Below, piece by piece: positions 44,166 to 52,345 of a stretch of 64,000 nucleotides of DNA. The notes under the pieces were generated by a model. The model ran no database searches, had not been told where the DNA came from, and was given only the letters and a program-made list of their open reading frames with translations. Both the position numbers and the translations under genes were made by a program. The DNA comes from Roseateles hydrophilus. Lineage in GTDB: Bacteria > Pseudomonadota > Gammaproteobacteria > Burkholderiales > Burkholderiaceae_C. The stretch's first letter is position 1. Every line of letters begins with the position of its first letter. The stretch is taken from contig NZ_JAPPUY010000004.1 of the NCBI RefSeq assembly GCF_026712245.1, forward strand, positions 124,001 to 188,000, in the 5' to 3' direction.

Positions 44166-44747
44166 TCAGGCGGTGGCGCCGTCCCGCACGGCAATGATGG
44201 TGGCCCGGCTGACCTCGTAACACCGGGCCAGCTCAGACACCGACTTGCCGGCGGCCAGCGCATCCCGGATGGCGGACCGTTCTACCTCGGTAGTCTTCGC
44301 GGGCCTTCCCAGCTTTGTCCCTTCTGCCTTCGCCCTGGCGAGCCCCGCCTGGGTCCGCTCGATGATGAGGGCCCGCTCGAAGTCCGCCACAGCGGCCAGC
44401 ATCTTGACCATCAACTCGCCGGCCGGGCTAGTCAGGTCCAGATTGCCGAGTTGGAGGACCACCAGCCGGATGCCTTCCCTGGTGAATCGCTCGACCGTCT
44501 GCTGAACGTCGATGGAGTCCCGCCCCAGCCGGTCCAGCTTCGTCACGACGAGCGTGTCCCCCTTCTCTAGCCGCTCCAGCAGCTTGACGAAGCCAGGACG
44601 CTGGCTGGCCGGCACCGATCCAGAGACCTGTTCCTCGACAAACCGGCGTGGCTCTACCGCATAGCCGGCGGCAGCAATCTCCCCGCGCTGGTTCTCGGTC
44701 AGTTGCTCGACCGTGGACACGCGGGCATAGGCAAAGACTCGGGACAT
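44166..44747 (-). CDS. Serine recombinase (resolvase/invertase family)
   Basis: A 193-residue small serine recombinase: nucleophile Ser11 in FAYARVSTVEQ, the LDRLGRDSIDVQQTVERF segment, and a C-terminal helix-turn-helix (LAAGKSVSELARCYEVSRAT). I chose the ATG at 44747 because GAGG lies 7-8 bases before it. Such enzymes resolve dimers or invert DNA within an element. No inverted-repeat pair flanking a gene is visible nearby, so resolvase is more likely than invertase. Confidence 0.9.
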   Translation of the reverse strand: MSRVFAYARVSTVEQLTENQRGEIAAAGYAVEPRRFVEEQVSGSVPASQRPGFVKLLERLEKGDTLVVTKLDRLGRDSIDVQQTVERFTREGIRLVVLQLGNLDLTSPAGELMVKMLAAVADFERALIIERTQAGLARAKAEGTKLGRPAKTTEVERSAIRDALAAGKSVSELARCYEVSRATIIAVRDGATA

Positions 44748-44846
44748 GGACACCTCAAACTGTCGGAAAACGGTGTAAGTATCTCCAGCATGTTGAAAAG
44801 TGTCAATGGGCTATATTTTCGACATGAATGCGGAGGGTGTTGGAAA

Positions 44847-45261
44847 TTGACCGATTCCCTACACCCCCTTCGCCACCGAGCTGCGCGTCATCGACCGTGA
44901 CGGCGCCCCCTGGTTCATCGCCAAGGACTTGCTGCTGGCCCTGGACATCGGCGGCAGCCTGAGCGCAGGCCCTTCGCCCTACCTGAAGCACCTCGGCGAC
45001 CACGAGAAGGGCCTAGTTGCTGTCTTGACCCCCCGTGGCGGCGAGCAGCGGGTCCTGGCCGTCAACGAGTCCGGCTTCTACAAGCTGGTCCTGAAGTCCC
45101 GCAAGCCCGAGGCCCGCAAGTTCCAAGACTGGGTGACTGGCGTGGTCCTGCCGTCCATCCGCAAGGACGGCGGCTACATCCTGGGCCGAATCGGCATGCC
45201 GGATAGGGACTTAACCGCTGCTGGGCCTGCCGGAGGGCGTCCAAACCCCGACCTTAGCTAG
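44847..45261 (+). pseudogene. Bro-N (phage antirepressor) domain gene, frameshifted and truncated
   Basis: A TTG start at 44847 with GGAGG ten bases upstream begins LTDSLHP, but the frame then breaks at a run of five Cs (44864-44868). The continuation FATELRVIDRDGAPWFIAK...FYKLVLKSRKPEARKFQDWV...VLPSIRKDGGYILG is in the next frame, a clear Bro-N domain. After GGYILG the sequence diverges and stops at 45261, while a second copy of the IRKDGGYILG coding segment (followed by GEEKVATKSLG) appears at 45303. So the gene is broken by one extra C and a local duplication. Sequencing error at the C run is possible. Confidence 0.7.
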
Positions 45262-45301
45262 CCGCCCCACCGGTCCACTTACTGTTCTCTAGGGTAGCCG
45301 G
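45253..45301. repeat. 49-bp direct repeat, copy 1
   Basis: Starts CTTAGCTAGCCGCCCCACCG and ends GGGTAGCCGG; it matches 45417-45465 with a handful of substitutions. The pair brackets the duplicated end of the Bro-N gene, suggesting the local rearrangement used this repeat. Confidence 0.75.
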
Positions 45302-45416
45302 ACATCCGCAAGGACGGTGGCTACATCCTGGGCGAAGAGAAGGTGGCTACCAAATCGCTAGGTGCATCAACGAGATGGCGCCCGCAACAGGCGCCAAACG
45401 CGGCCAATACCCTTTC

Positions 45417-45465
45417 CTTAGCCAGCCGCCCCGCCGGTCCACTTACTGTTCCCTTGGGTGGCCGG
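45417..45465. repeat. 49-bp direct repeat, copy 2
   Basis: Second copy of the repeat at 45253-45301 (CTTAGCCAGCCGCCCCGCCG ... GGGTGGCCGG). The segments lie 164 bases apart. No transposase is associated. Confidence 0.75.
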
Positions 45466-45560
45466 CCGGCACGCACTGAGTCTCCGGCCGTTGTCGCGGC
45501 CTCCAGACCGCCCATCCCTGAACACCTGATTTTCACAACCCGTCCCCGAAAGGTCCCCCA

Positions 45561-45980
45561 ATGGCAACAGCCGTCACCACCAGCAAAGGAACCGGAGTCA
45601 CTGACCTCCGCAAGTTCGCCCCGCCCTCCTCGGCCACTCATGGCTCCCACGCAATCGCCCCAGCCCAGGGCAACGTCTTCGAGGACATCGGCCAGGGAGT
45701 CACCGCCGGTTCCACCGTAACCGGCCCTTCCCGTGTCCGAGCCGTGGGCAGGGATGTGGTGGCGGTCGGTCAGGCATCCAACCCTGGCACCATCACCATC
45801 GAGACCAGCCAGGACGGTGGCACCACCTGGCCCCTGACGGACTCCGAGGCCATACCGGCTGGCGAGTACGTGGTCAGCCGGGCCGTGGTCAACAGTGCCA
45901 CGACCCACTACCGCGTCAAGTTCACCTGTGGCCCCGTCGGTGCATCCAAGGTCACCTTGACCACCCAGGCCCGGACCTAA
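45561..45980 (+). CDS. Hypothetical protein with beta-rich C-terminus
   Basis: A 139-residue protein of unknown function. The N-terminus is polar, with Ser/Thr/Ala (MATAVTTSKGTGVTDLRK), then a beta-strand-rich domain with TITIETSQDGGTTWPLTD and HYRVKFTCGPVGASKVTLTT, resembling small phage structural or neck proteins only in general style. No signal peptide. It lies alone between the broken Bro-N gene and the next unknown gene, both on the plus strand. Confidence 0.55.
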   Translation: MATAVTTSKGTGVTDLRKFAPPSSATHGSHAIAPAQGNVFEDIGQGVTAGSTVTGPSRVRAVGRDVVAVGQASNPGTITIETSQDGGTTWPLTDSEAIPAGEYVVSRAVVNSATTHYRVKFTCGPVGASKVTLTTQART

Positions 45981-46185
45981 CACTGCCCCTTCAGCCAGCG
46001 CATCCCACGGCGCTGGTCACCTGCTCACCGGCTCCCCGCCGGTCATCGTCCGGTTCTCCGCCGGCCCACCTCTGCACCTCCGCAGAGCTTCGCCCCGAGC
46101 CCCCGCGTGGGGCTCCCCCTTTGCAGCCCAGGCGCCTGGAGTTCTCCCGGCTGCCCTCCCGCGTCCGTCCGGCGCATCCATCCCC

Positions 46186-46713
46186 ATGACCAAGAAACGA
46201 CCTTTCCAGCCCCGGGAGCGCACAACGCTGACCCTCGGCCGCACCCACACCCGCCACAACACCATGCTGGACTTCCCGGCCTGGGTGGCGCTGGCCTATG
46301 CGCAGGCCCAAGCCAAGCACCTGGGGGGCCTCAAGGTGCCATCCGCTGCCATCGTCCGCCGTGCGCTGCTGGTCTATGCGCTGCACCTCCAGCGTGAGGC
46401 AGCCGCCGAGGACGCTAGCCGGCGCCTGACCGAATGGCGAGCCATCAAGGCAGCCACGGCAGGCGGCATAGCGGGCGACGCCCTGCACGGCACAGGCACT
46501 GAAGCAGAAGCCCAGGCACAGGCCGAAGGGCGCCTCCAGGCCCTCGCGCTGATCCCGGAAGGGCAACCCCTGCCCAGCTTCATCGAAACGCTTGTAGGCC
46601 CCTCCGTGGTCGCTGCCCGGGCCGCCGCACGTGCCGAACTGGACCGCCGCCTAGATGCGATGCCCGCCTTCCATAACGCGGAGCCCGTCCGCATCGCCAA
46701 CCCCAACACCTAA
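46186..46713 (+). CDS. Hypothetical protein, helical
   Basis: A 175-residue, mostly alpha-helical protein (FPAWVALAYAQAQAKHLGG; IVRRALLVYALHLQREAA; AAAEDASRRLTEWRAIKAAT). It starts MTKKRPFQPRERTT, a basic N-terminus. No domain recognised. The next gene, a helix-turn-helix protein, starts 14 bases after its stop, so the two are probably co-transcribed. A DNA-binding or regulatory role is possible but unproven. Confidence 0.6.
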   Translation: MTKKRPFQPRERTTLTLGRTHTRHNTMLDFPAWVALAYAQAQAKHLGGLKVPSAAIVRRALLVYALHLQREAAAEDASRRLTEWRAIKAATAGGIAGDALHGTGTEAEAQAQAEGRLQALALIPEGQPLPSFIETLVGPSVVAARAAARAELDRRLDAMPAFHNAEPVRIANPNT

Positions 46714-46726
46714 CCCCCTCGCCACC

Positions 46727-47125
46727 ATGACCACGCTCACTCTCTCCATTCCCTCCGCCCTGACCATGCCTCAAGTCCCGACCGCCGCTGCGCTTGTTCG
46801 CGTGAAGGGCACCCGCGCCAAGTACACGCCCCAGCAGAAGCTCCAGGCCCTTCTGATGGCCGAGCAGGGCCGGCCGCAGGCAGCCATTGCCCGCGAGCTG
46901 GGCATCCTTCCGAACACGGTCTATAGCTGGGTGCACGCTGCACGCGAAGCCCTGAAAGCCAGCCAGCGCGACATGGCGGCCCAGCCCGATGCCCCGGTGG
47001 GCACCTTGCGTGCTGACCTGCTGGCCTTGAGGGGTTCACTGAGTCGCCGCCTGGATGCGCTGGAGCGCGAACGCGAAACCATCCTGAAGACCATCGCCAG
47101 CGTCCGCGATGCGCTGGACCTGTAA
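46727..47125 (+). CDS. Helix-turn-helix protein (IS3-orfA-like DNA-binding domain)
   Basis: A 132-residue protein with a helix-turn-helix of the IS3/Tnp helix type, YTPQQKLQALLMAEQGRPQA followed by IARELGILPNTVYSWVHAAR (residues 26-65), and a C-terminal coiled coil (LSRRLDALERERETILKTI). No catalytic transposase frame follows, so it is a stand-alone DNA-binding protein. It converges with the DinG-HNH gene, with 96 bases between, and might regulate island genes. The ATG 46727 is preferred over an upstream in-frame start overlapping the previous gene. Confidence 0.65.
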   Translation: MTTLTLSIPSALTMPQVPTAAALVRVKGTRAKYTPQQKLQALLMAEQGRPQAAIARELGILPNTVYSWVHAAREALKASQRDMAAQPDAPVGTLRADLLALRGSLSRRLDALERERETILKTIASVRDALDL

Positions 47126-47221
47126 CCCAACCGACTACCTGACCGCACCATGGCGCACCGGACGGAGCGATGAACCTAGCACATCGCGCCGGGGCCCCTG
47201 GCTGGGGCTAGTGGCGCCAAC

Positions 47222-48793
47222 TCAGTCCAATTCAGCACCCGAGGTGGCACGGCTCACCCCGCGTGCCTGCTGCCTCAACTGGTGATGCGCCTCGGCGTGG
47301 TGGTTCTTGCACAGCACCGTCACATCCTTCAGGGTGGTCTTGCGGACACCTTCGGCAATCGGGTCCAGGTGGTGCACGTCCAGCAAGTGCTTCTGCGTGA
47401 TGTCGCACCCTTCCCAGCGGCAACGCGTCCCGTAGTGCTTGAGTGCCGCATTGCGGAGGTTGGGGTCACGCTCCGCCTTGCTCAAGACCACCTCGGCCCG
47501 CTGCCCCTCGTCAAACTCCGTGCGGGACCCCCACGCCTCCAGAAACCGAGCGGGCACGAACTGGCCCACCTTGGATGCCCGCTGGTCCAGCATGATGATG
47601 GTGCATGCCGCATCGGGGGACCTCAGCCCGCGCCCAATCACCTGGCGAAGGCGGCGCTGGGCCATCGTGCGGGCATCGAGGTAGCTGCTCACCACCTCAC
47701 CATCGAGGACCACGGGCTGGCCGAAAGGGACGGTGGGCACAACGATGCTGCGCCAAGGCACAGGCACATCCAGACCAGCCCACGCGCCAGCCTTGATGAG
47801 TACGTCATCCCGCGCCCCGACGGCAGCAAGAAGGCGGGCGGTCAACTCATGTGAGGTGGTCGCCACCAGTGTGGGCCTGGGCGCGTCTTCAATGGCCTCG
47901 ACGGTGGCGTCGAACCACTCCTGGGTGCCGACCTCCAGCGCATGCAGTTGGAACTGAAGATGACCATGCTGCCGAGGCTCAATGGCGCAGGACAGCCGGC
48001 TTATCTCGCCGATGCCCATCACGTTGCGGAAGTTGTCGAACCGCTCCGAGACCGTCAGCGTTGCGCTCACAAAGGCCACCCCTGCCCTGTTCGCAACCTT
48101 GGTCAACAAGCGGCCAGGAAGCCGATGGGACAGCGCCACCGTGCCGTCATCCTCGACCCCGACCCGCTGCCAAGGCTGGGGGTCCTCCAGAACCTCCAGC
48201 ATGACCCGTGCGGCGGCCCGCATTTCTGGGTCAATGACCCGGGCTGGCGCGTCAGCCACCCGCCTCAGCGTGTCGGGGACATCCGTGAACGCAATCCCAG
48301 CCTCACTCAAGGCAGCCCGCGTGATGCGCATGTCTGACTGAAGCGCCGCCATCTCTGGCAGTTGGTCGGCCTCATCGAAGACCAGGTAGTCCCGCCCCAG
48401 GGCCCCACAGTATTCGCCTCGCAAACGCTGGTCGATGATGACGGCCGCCGAGGTGCAGACCATCACCCGCGCTGCCTGTGCTGCTGCCCGCCTGGCCTCG
48501 TAATCTGCGCGCTTGTCAAACATCGCCGCCGGCCTGAAGTCCACCACATCCAAGCCAACGGCCGCGAGGTCTGCACTGGCCAGCAGTTGGTCGATGAGTT
48601 GGTGCGTGGGCAACACCAAGGCCACCCGGTGCCCGCTCATGACGACGGCGTGCAGGTAGGCGCGGGTCTTGCCGATGCCCGTCCCGCCCTCCAGCAGCAA
48701 CGGGGCATCCTGCAGTGCCATGTGCTTGCCAAGCAAGGCTGCAAAGTCGGCCTGCTCGGTCGAACGGAACTTCACAACGCTCCCAGCGGTCAT
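47222..48793 (-). CDS. csf4: CasDinG (Csf4-like) helicase fused to C-terminal HNH nuclease
   Basis: A 523-residue protein. The helicase part is DinG/XPD-like: Walker A GGTGIGKT at residues 36-43, DEAD at 140-143 in YLVFDEADQLPEM, and motif VI RRLRQVIGRGLRSPDAA near residue 385. After residue 455 comes an HNH nuclease: Cys458 and Cys463 (CRWEGC), the active-site DVHHLDP at 472-478, and CKNHH at 495-499. Type IV-A CRISPR helicases unwind DNA beside the crRNA complex; the added HNH should let it cut. The start overlaps the upstream gene by ATGA. This is the last gene of the csf operon. Confidence 0.88.
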   Translation of the reverse strand: MTAGSVVKFRSTEQADFAALLGKHMALQDAPLLLEGGTGIGKTRAYLHAVVMSGHRVALVLPTHQLIDQLLASADLAAVGLDVVDFRPAAMFDKRADYEARRAAAQAARVMVCTSAAVIIDQRLRGEYCGALGRDYLVFDEADQLPEMAALQSDMRITRAALSEAGIAFTDVPDTLRRVADAPARVIDPEMRAAARVMLEVLEDPQPWQRVGVEDDGTVALSHRLPGRLLTKVANRAGVAFVSATLTVSERFDNFRNVMGIGEISRLSCAIEPRQHGHLQFQLHALEVGTQEWFDATVEAIEDAPRPTLVATTSHELTARLLAAVGARDDVLIKAGAWAGLDVPVPWRSIVVPTVPFGQPVVLDGEVVSSYLDARTMAQRRLRQVIGRGLRSPDAACTIIMLDQRASKVGQFVPARFLEAWGSRTEFDEGQRAEVVLSKAERDPNLRNAALKHYGTRCRWEGCDITQKHLLDVHHLDPIAEGVRKTTLKDVTVLCKNHHAEAHHQLRQQARGVSRATSGAELD

Positions 48794-49290
48794 GCCGTCA
48801 CTTGGCTCCGTGCTGCACCACTGGCCTTGGCCCGGTCCGCCTTGAGTCTCCACAGGACCTTGTGGGTGCGGCTGCCGGTTGCAGGGTCGGGCTCGGCAGT
48901 CCAGTCGAACACCTCCATGCCTTTCGGGCCGCAGATCACCACATGCCGCAGGTCCAAGGTTCTCGCCAGGTTGCCGGCCGGAATGGGCTTCTTGTCGAAC
49001 TCCAGCAACATCACCGGCCTGCCATCGAAGGCCTCCAGGCAATCCAGCCATGCCTCGTACCGCGTGGCTTCGCTGTAGGTGATGCCCTCGGCGGCCAGCT
49101 TGAATTGCATCGTGGCGCCCGCCTCCGTCAGCACGGCCCATCCTGAGGCGATCCGCTGAGGAGGTCCCCCCTTCGCCATGCGGTGGCCGCTTGACAGGGC
49201 CCGCTGCGCATCGCCCAGTGCATCACCGCTGGGCTCGACCAGGCGACAGCCGAGCAGGCGATTGAAAAAGTCCAGGGACGACTCGGGCAT
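48790..49290 (-). CDS. Type IV CRISPR-associated protein, candidate Csf1 (large-subunit position)
   Basis: A 166-residue protein between csf3 and the DinG-HNH gene (ATGA overlap with the latter). By elimination it occupies the Csf1/Cas8-like slot, but I cannot recognise Csf1 motifs and it lacks the paired-Cys zinc finger of classical Csf1. Visible features: LDFFNRLLGCRLVEP, YEAWLDCLEAFDGRPVMLLEF, LDLRHVVICGPKGMEVF. I chose ATG 49290 because GAGG lies five to six bases before it; ATG 49308 would overlap csf3 by 11 bases. It could instead be a small subunit or a new component. Confidence 0.6.
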   Translation of the reverse strand: MPESSLDFFNRLLGCRLVEPSGDALGDAQRALSSGHRMAKGGPPQRIASGWAVLTEAGATMQFKLAAEGITYSEATRYEAWLDCLEAFDGRPVMLLEFDKKPIPAGNLARTLDLRHVVICGPKGMEVFDWTAEPDPATGSRTHKVLWRLKADRAKASGAARSQVTA

Positions 49291-49297
49291 CGTGACC

Positions 49298-49909
49298 TCA
49301 GCAGACATAGCAGGGGGCCTTGTGTCGGGGGTCCCAGTACGCAGGACGCCAGCAAACATCGGCCAGCACATGCTTGTGCTCGCCCTTCCAGAGCCACGCC
49401 GGCACAGGCCGCAATGGCTCATCGGCGTAACCGACCACACCATCGAGGTCCCCATCCGTGATGCTCCACTGGAGGACCTCGGTGCTGCGCTTCTTGCCAA
49501 TCATGGGGAGTGCCTCCAGCAGCGGCCAAATGGCATCGGGGTCCCCCTCGCAACTCCAGCTCACTTGGTCCGCATCGAAGGCGCGGTAGCTGCTCAGGAT
49601 GTTGTCGGGCATGTTGGAGAACGCCCGATGGACGTTGCCGGCCGCGTTCTTCTTGAGCCAGGGAAACAACTCTGGCCCGGGTCGCATGCCCTGCACGATG
49701 GCTCGGCGGCCCACCTGAAGCGGCTCCAACAACGCCGCGCTGGCGTGGTACATGCCCCCCGTGCGGGCCAGAGGCAGCCGCTCATGGGCCTGCTCCAGGT
49801 CTTGGGTCTGTGCGAACACAGCCGCTGCCAGAAGCCCGTCGAACGTCATGTAGCCCCCGCCGGAAATCAACGGCCCCTTGATGCGGGCCGTCACGGTCAA
49901 GGTTTTCAA
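49298..49909 (-). CDS. csf3: Type IV CRISPR Csf3 (Cas5-like)
   Basis: A 203-residue RAMP-fold protein. The N-terminal TVTARIKGPLISGG strand, YMTFDGLLAAAVF, and the later WPLLEALPMIGKKRSTEVLQW are typical of Csf3, the Cas5-like subunit that caps the 5' end of the crRNA in the type IV complex. It starts with TTG at 49909, preceded by AAGGA at 8 bases. That start overlaps (TTGA) the stop of an open frame running through the whole CRISPR array. The C-terminus has CYVC. Assignment rests on motifs and on csf2 and DinG in the same operon. Confidence 0.75.
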   Translation of the reverse strand: MKTLTVTARIKGPLISGGGYMTFDGLLAAAVFAQTQDLEQAHERLPLARTGGMYHASAALLEPLQVGRRAIVQGMRPGPELFPWLKKNAAGNVHRAFSNMPDNILSSYRAFDADQVSWSCEGDPDAIWPLLEALPMIGKKRSTEVLQWSITDGDLDGVVGYADEPLRPVPAWLWKGEHKHVLADVCWRPAYWDPRHKAPCYVC

Positions 49910-49952
49910 TGCAATGTCCTTCCAAGGTCATGGGGCCGGCGCTCCAGTTGGT

Positions 49953-51308
49953 CCCCTAGCAACCACCCATCTACCGGGTGGCTTGAACAAGCACGACCAA
50001 CTGGACGAGCGACAGCCGGTTCCAGGAGCCACCCATCTACCGGGTGGCTTGAACAGTCCCGCCAGGCTTGGCACGCCGGATACCGTTCCAGGAGCCACGC
50101 ATCTACCCGGTGGCTTGAACCAGCTGGGAACGGCAGTTCTCGGTCAAGGAGTTCCAGGAGCCACCCATCTACCGGGTGGCTTGAACAGGCGAGGGGATGA
50201 CGACGCTGGCCTGCTTGTTCTAGGAGCCACCCACATACCGGGTGGCTTGAACGTTGAACCCGGCACATTCCCGCTGGCTCATGTTCCAGGAACCACCCAT
50301 CTACCGGGTGGCTTGAACCGGCTCCGACGCCCACTACACGCCTGGCCCGTTCCAGGAGCCACCCATCTACCGGGTGGCTTGAACGCGGCGCCTGGGTGCG
50401 CCCCGAGTTCCCCAGTTCCAGGAACCACCCATCTACCGGGTGGCTTGAACGTGGCTTCACAGCCGTTGATGCTGGCACTGGTTCCAGGAACCACCCATCT
50501 ACCGGGTGGCTTGAACGTCGACGCAGCGCAGGTGTGGGGGCATTCCGTTCCAGGAGCCACCCATCTACCGGGTGGCTTGAACTGACGCGGCCGGCTACGT
50601 GGCGAAGTACATGTTCCAGGAGCCACCCATCTACCGGGTGGCTTGAACGGAAGAACCTGTCAGCCCGAAAGAGCGGTCGTTCCAGGAGCCACCCGTCTAC
50701 CGGGTGGCTTGAACCGACGGCGTGATTGGCCCGCAGACGATCACGTTCCAGGAGCCACCCATCTACCGGGTGGCTTGAACCCCGCTCCAGTGCTCGTAAC
50801 TCTTGGTCTGGTTCCAGGAGCCACCCATCTACCAGGTGGCTTGAACCGGTGCAATGGACAGCGGCGGCACCAACACGTTCCAGGAGCCACCCATCTACCG
50901 GGTGGCTTGAACGCCGCTGACATCGCTGACGCCCAGCTCTGGGTTCCAGGAACCACCCATCTACCGGGTGGCTTGAACTGGCCTGGTGGGCTACTTCAGC
51001 GCCGTCGGGTTCCAGGAACCACCCATCTACCGGGTGGCTTGAACCAAGGCCGCGGCGCGCTTTGGCACCGACTAGTTCCAGGAACCACCCATCTACCGGG
51101 TGGCTTGAACCTGCTGGCTCTGCGCCCACGGGGCCGACGAGTTCCAGGAACCACCCATCTACCGGGTGGCTTGAACGGCTACGACCGAATGCACCTCGCG
51201 TCTTTGGTTCCAGGAACCACCCATCTACCGGGTGGCTTGAACCGGGCCGCCGTCGTTGACGGGTGCAGGCTGGTTCCAGGAACCACCCATCTACCGGGTG
51301 GCTTGAAC
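49953..51308 (-). CRISPR. CRISPR array, 21 repeats of 36 bp and 20 spacers of 30 bp
   Basis: Repeats begin every 66 bases without exception, from 49953 to 51273. The minus-strand repeat begins GTTCAAGCCACCCGGTAGAT and ends GGGTGGYTCCTGGAAC. It folds into an 8-bp stem (AGCCACCC/GGGTGGCT) with a 7-base loop, leaving an 8-base CCTGGAAC as the expected 5' handle after Cas6 cleavage. The repeat at 49953 has a degenerate 3' part and marks the old end; the six repeats nearest csf2 (50943-51308) are identical, marking the leader end. Only 51 bases separate that end from csf2. Variants occur at 50085, 50217, 50679 and 50811. Confidence 0.97.
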
Positions 51309-51359
51309 TCGATAACTGCAAGTCCATGACGCTGTTCAGCTTTCAGGCAGTAGGGCAGT

Positions 51360-52304
51360 TCAAAAACGCTCCACCTGCATGGCCTGCCAGCCCTGTGTCG
51401 TGACGATGCTGTGCAAAGCGCCATCCACCCTCACGACAAACCGGCCGCCCACCTCCCCGCAGCCCCGCGCCACCTGGGCGCCCAGCAGGGGCCGCCTGGA
51501 CAATGCATCGAGGCCGACGAGCAGCAAATCCAGGTCTCGCTCGCGGGCACGCTCGACGACCAGCTTTCCCGACAGCGCCAGCCCTGAGGGCAGCGCATAG
51601 AACGTCGTGATGGTGCGGCTGCTGTTCTGCATGTCCCCCATTGCAGCCTTGGCACTGGCGGCCTTGGCTTCAGCTTCCGCGAGGGCGGCCTCCAGGTCTG
51701 CCGCGTCCGTACCTGCTTTTTTCGCCTTGCGCAACTTTGCCTTGATGCCACTGACCAGGGCCTCCGCAGCCGCACGGTCCGCGTTTGCATCGGAGCGGCC
51801 AAAGTAGGCCGCACGGTCACCGTCGGTCAGTGCCTCCAGCACGCCCTCCGTGTCCTCCAAGTCCTTGCGGGTGCCCGTGATGGGCTCTGGCAACACCGGA
51901 ACGGCGGGCATGAAGTTGGAGACCAGCAGGCGGCTCTTGAACGACCACCGGCCAAACAAATCGAGGATGGGGTCGGCTTCACGCTCCTTGGACATTTGCA
52001 GCAAGTCCACCTCTTCTTTGCCATCACCAGCCTGGCCCAGGATGTCGCTGTACGCCTGCTGCATCGTGGTGTTGCCAGGACCTCGGGCCTGCATGGCCGC
52101 CATCGACACGGCCCGCCGCAAGAACCCACGCACGGTGCTGGCGGGCAGGTATCCGGTGCGTCGGAGTTGGCCCGCATCGTCCAGGCCCACCGCAGTCACG
52201 GGGAAGTTCTTCCACTCGTTCTCCTGCTGCCCCTCGGCGACAGGCATGGCGATGGACAGCGGCGCCACCGTGGTGATGGTGGCCTCGATAAGGATGGTGT
52301 TCAT
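51360..52304 (-). CDS. csf2: Type IV CRISPR Csf2 (Cas7-like backbone protein)
   Basis: A 314-residue RAMP protein. YLPASTVRGFLRRA (residues 52-65) and DPILDLFGRW (111-120), followed by SRLLVSNFMPAVPV, are characteristic of Csf2/Cas7, which coats the crRNA spacer. Residues 195-235 form a predicted coiled-coil insertion (KAKKAGTDAADLEAALAEAE...), longer than I expect for the family. It starts at 52304 with a GGGAG ribosome site, 41 bases after the cas6-like gene; the CRISPR array follows directly downstream on the same strand. Confidence 0.82.
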   Translation of the reverse strand: MNTILIEATITTVAPLSIAMPVAEGQQENEWKNFPVTAVGLDDAGQLRRTGYLPASTVRGFLRRAVSMAAMQARGPGNTTMQQAYSDILGQAGDGKEEVDLLQMSKEREADPILDLFGRWSFKSRLLVSNFMPAVPVLPEPITGTRKDLEDTEGVLEALTDGDRAAYFGRSDANADRAAAEALVSGIKAKLRKAKKAGTDAADLEAALAEAEAKAASAKAAMGDMQNSSRTITTFYALPSGLALSGKLVVERARERDLDLLLVGLDALSRRPLLGAQVARGCGEVGGRFVVRVDGALHSIVTTQGWQAMQVERF

Positions 52305-52345
52305 AGCAGTCTCTCCCTCGTGATTGGCTTGTGGTCTGCCGCTGG

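Noticed and set aside
46727-47125. IS3-family insertion sequence
   Set aside because: Only an orfA-like helix-turn-helix protein is present; no DDE transposase frame or terminal inverted repeats were found.
49906-51327. A 473-residue repeat protein (SSHPVDGW units) on the minus strand and similar plus-strand frames
   Set aside because: The unit-to-unit differences are confined to unrelated 30-base spacers while the 36-base repeats form a palindromic hairpin, which is CRISPR behaviour. I keep only the translation-coupling idea as a finding.
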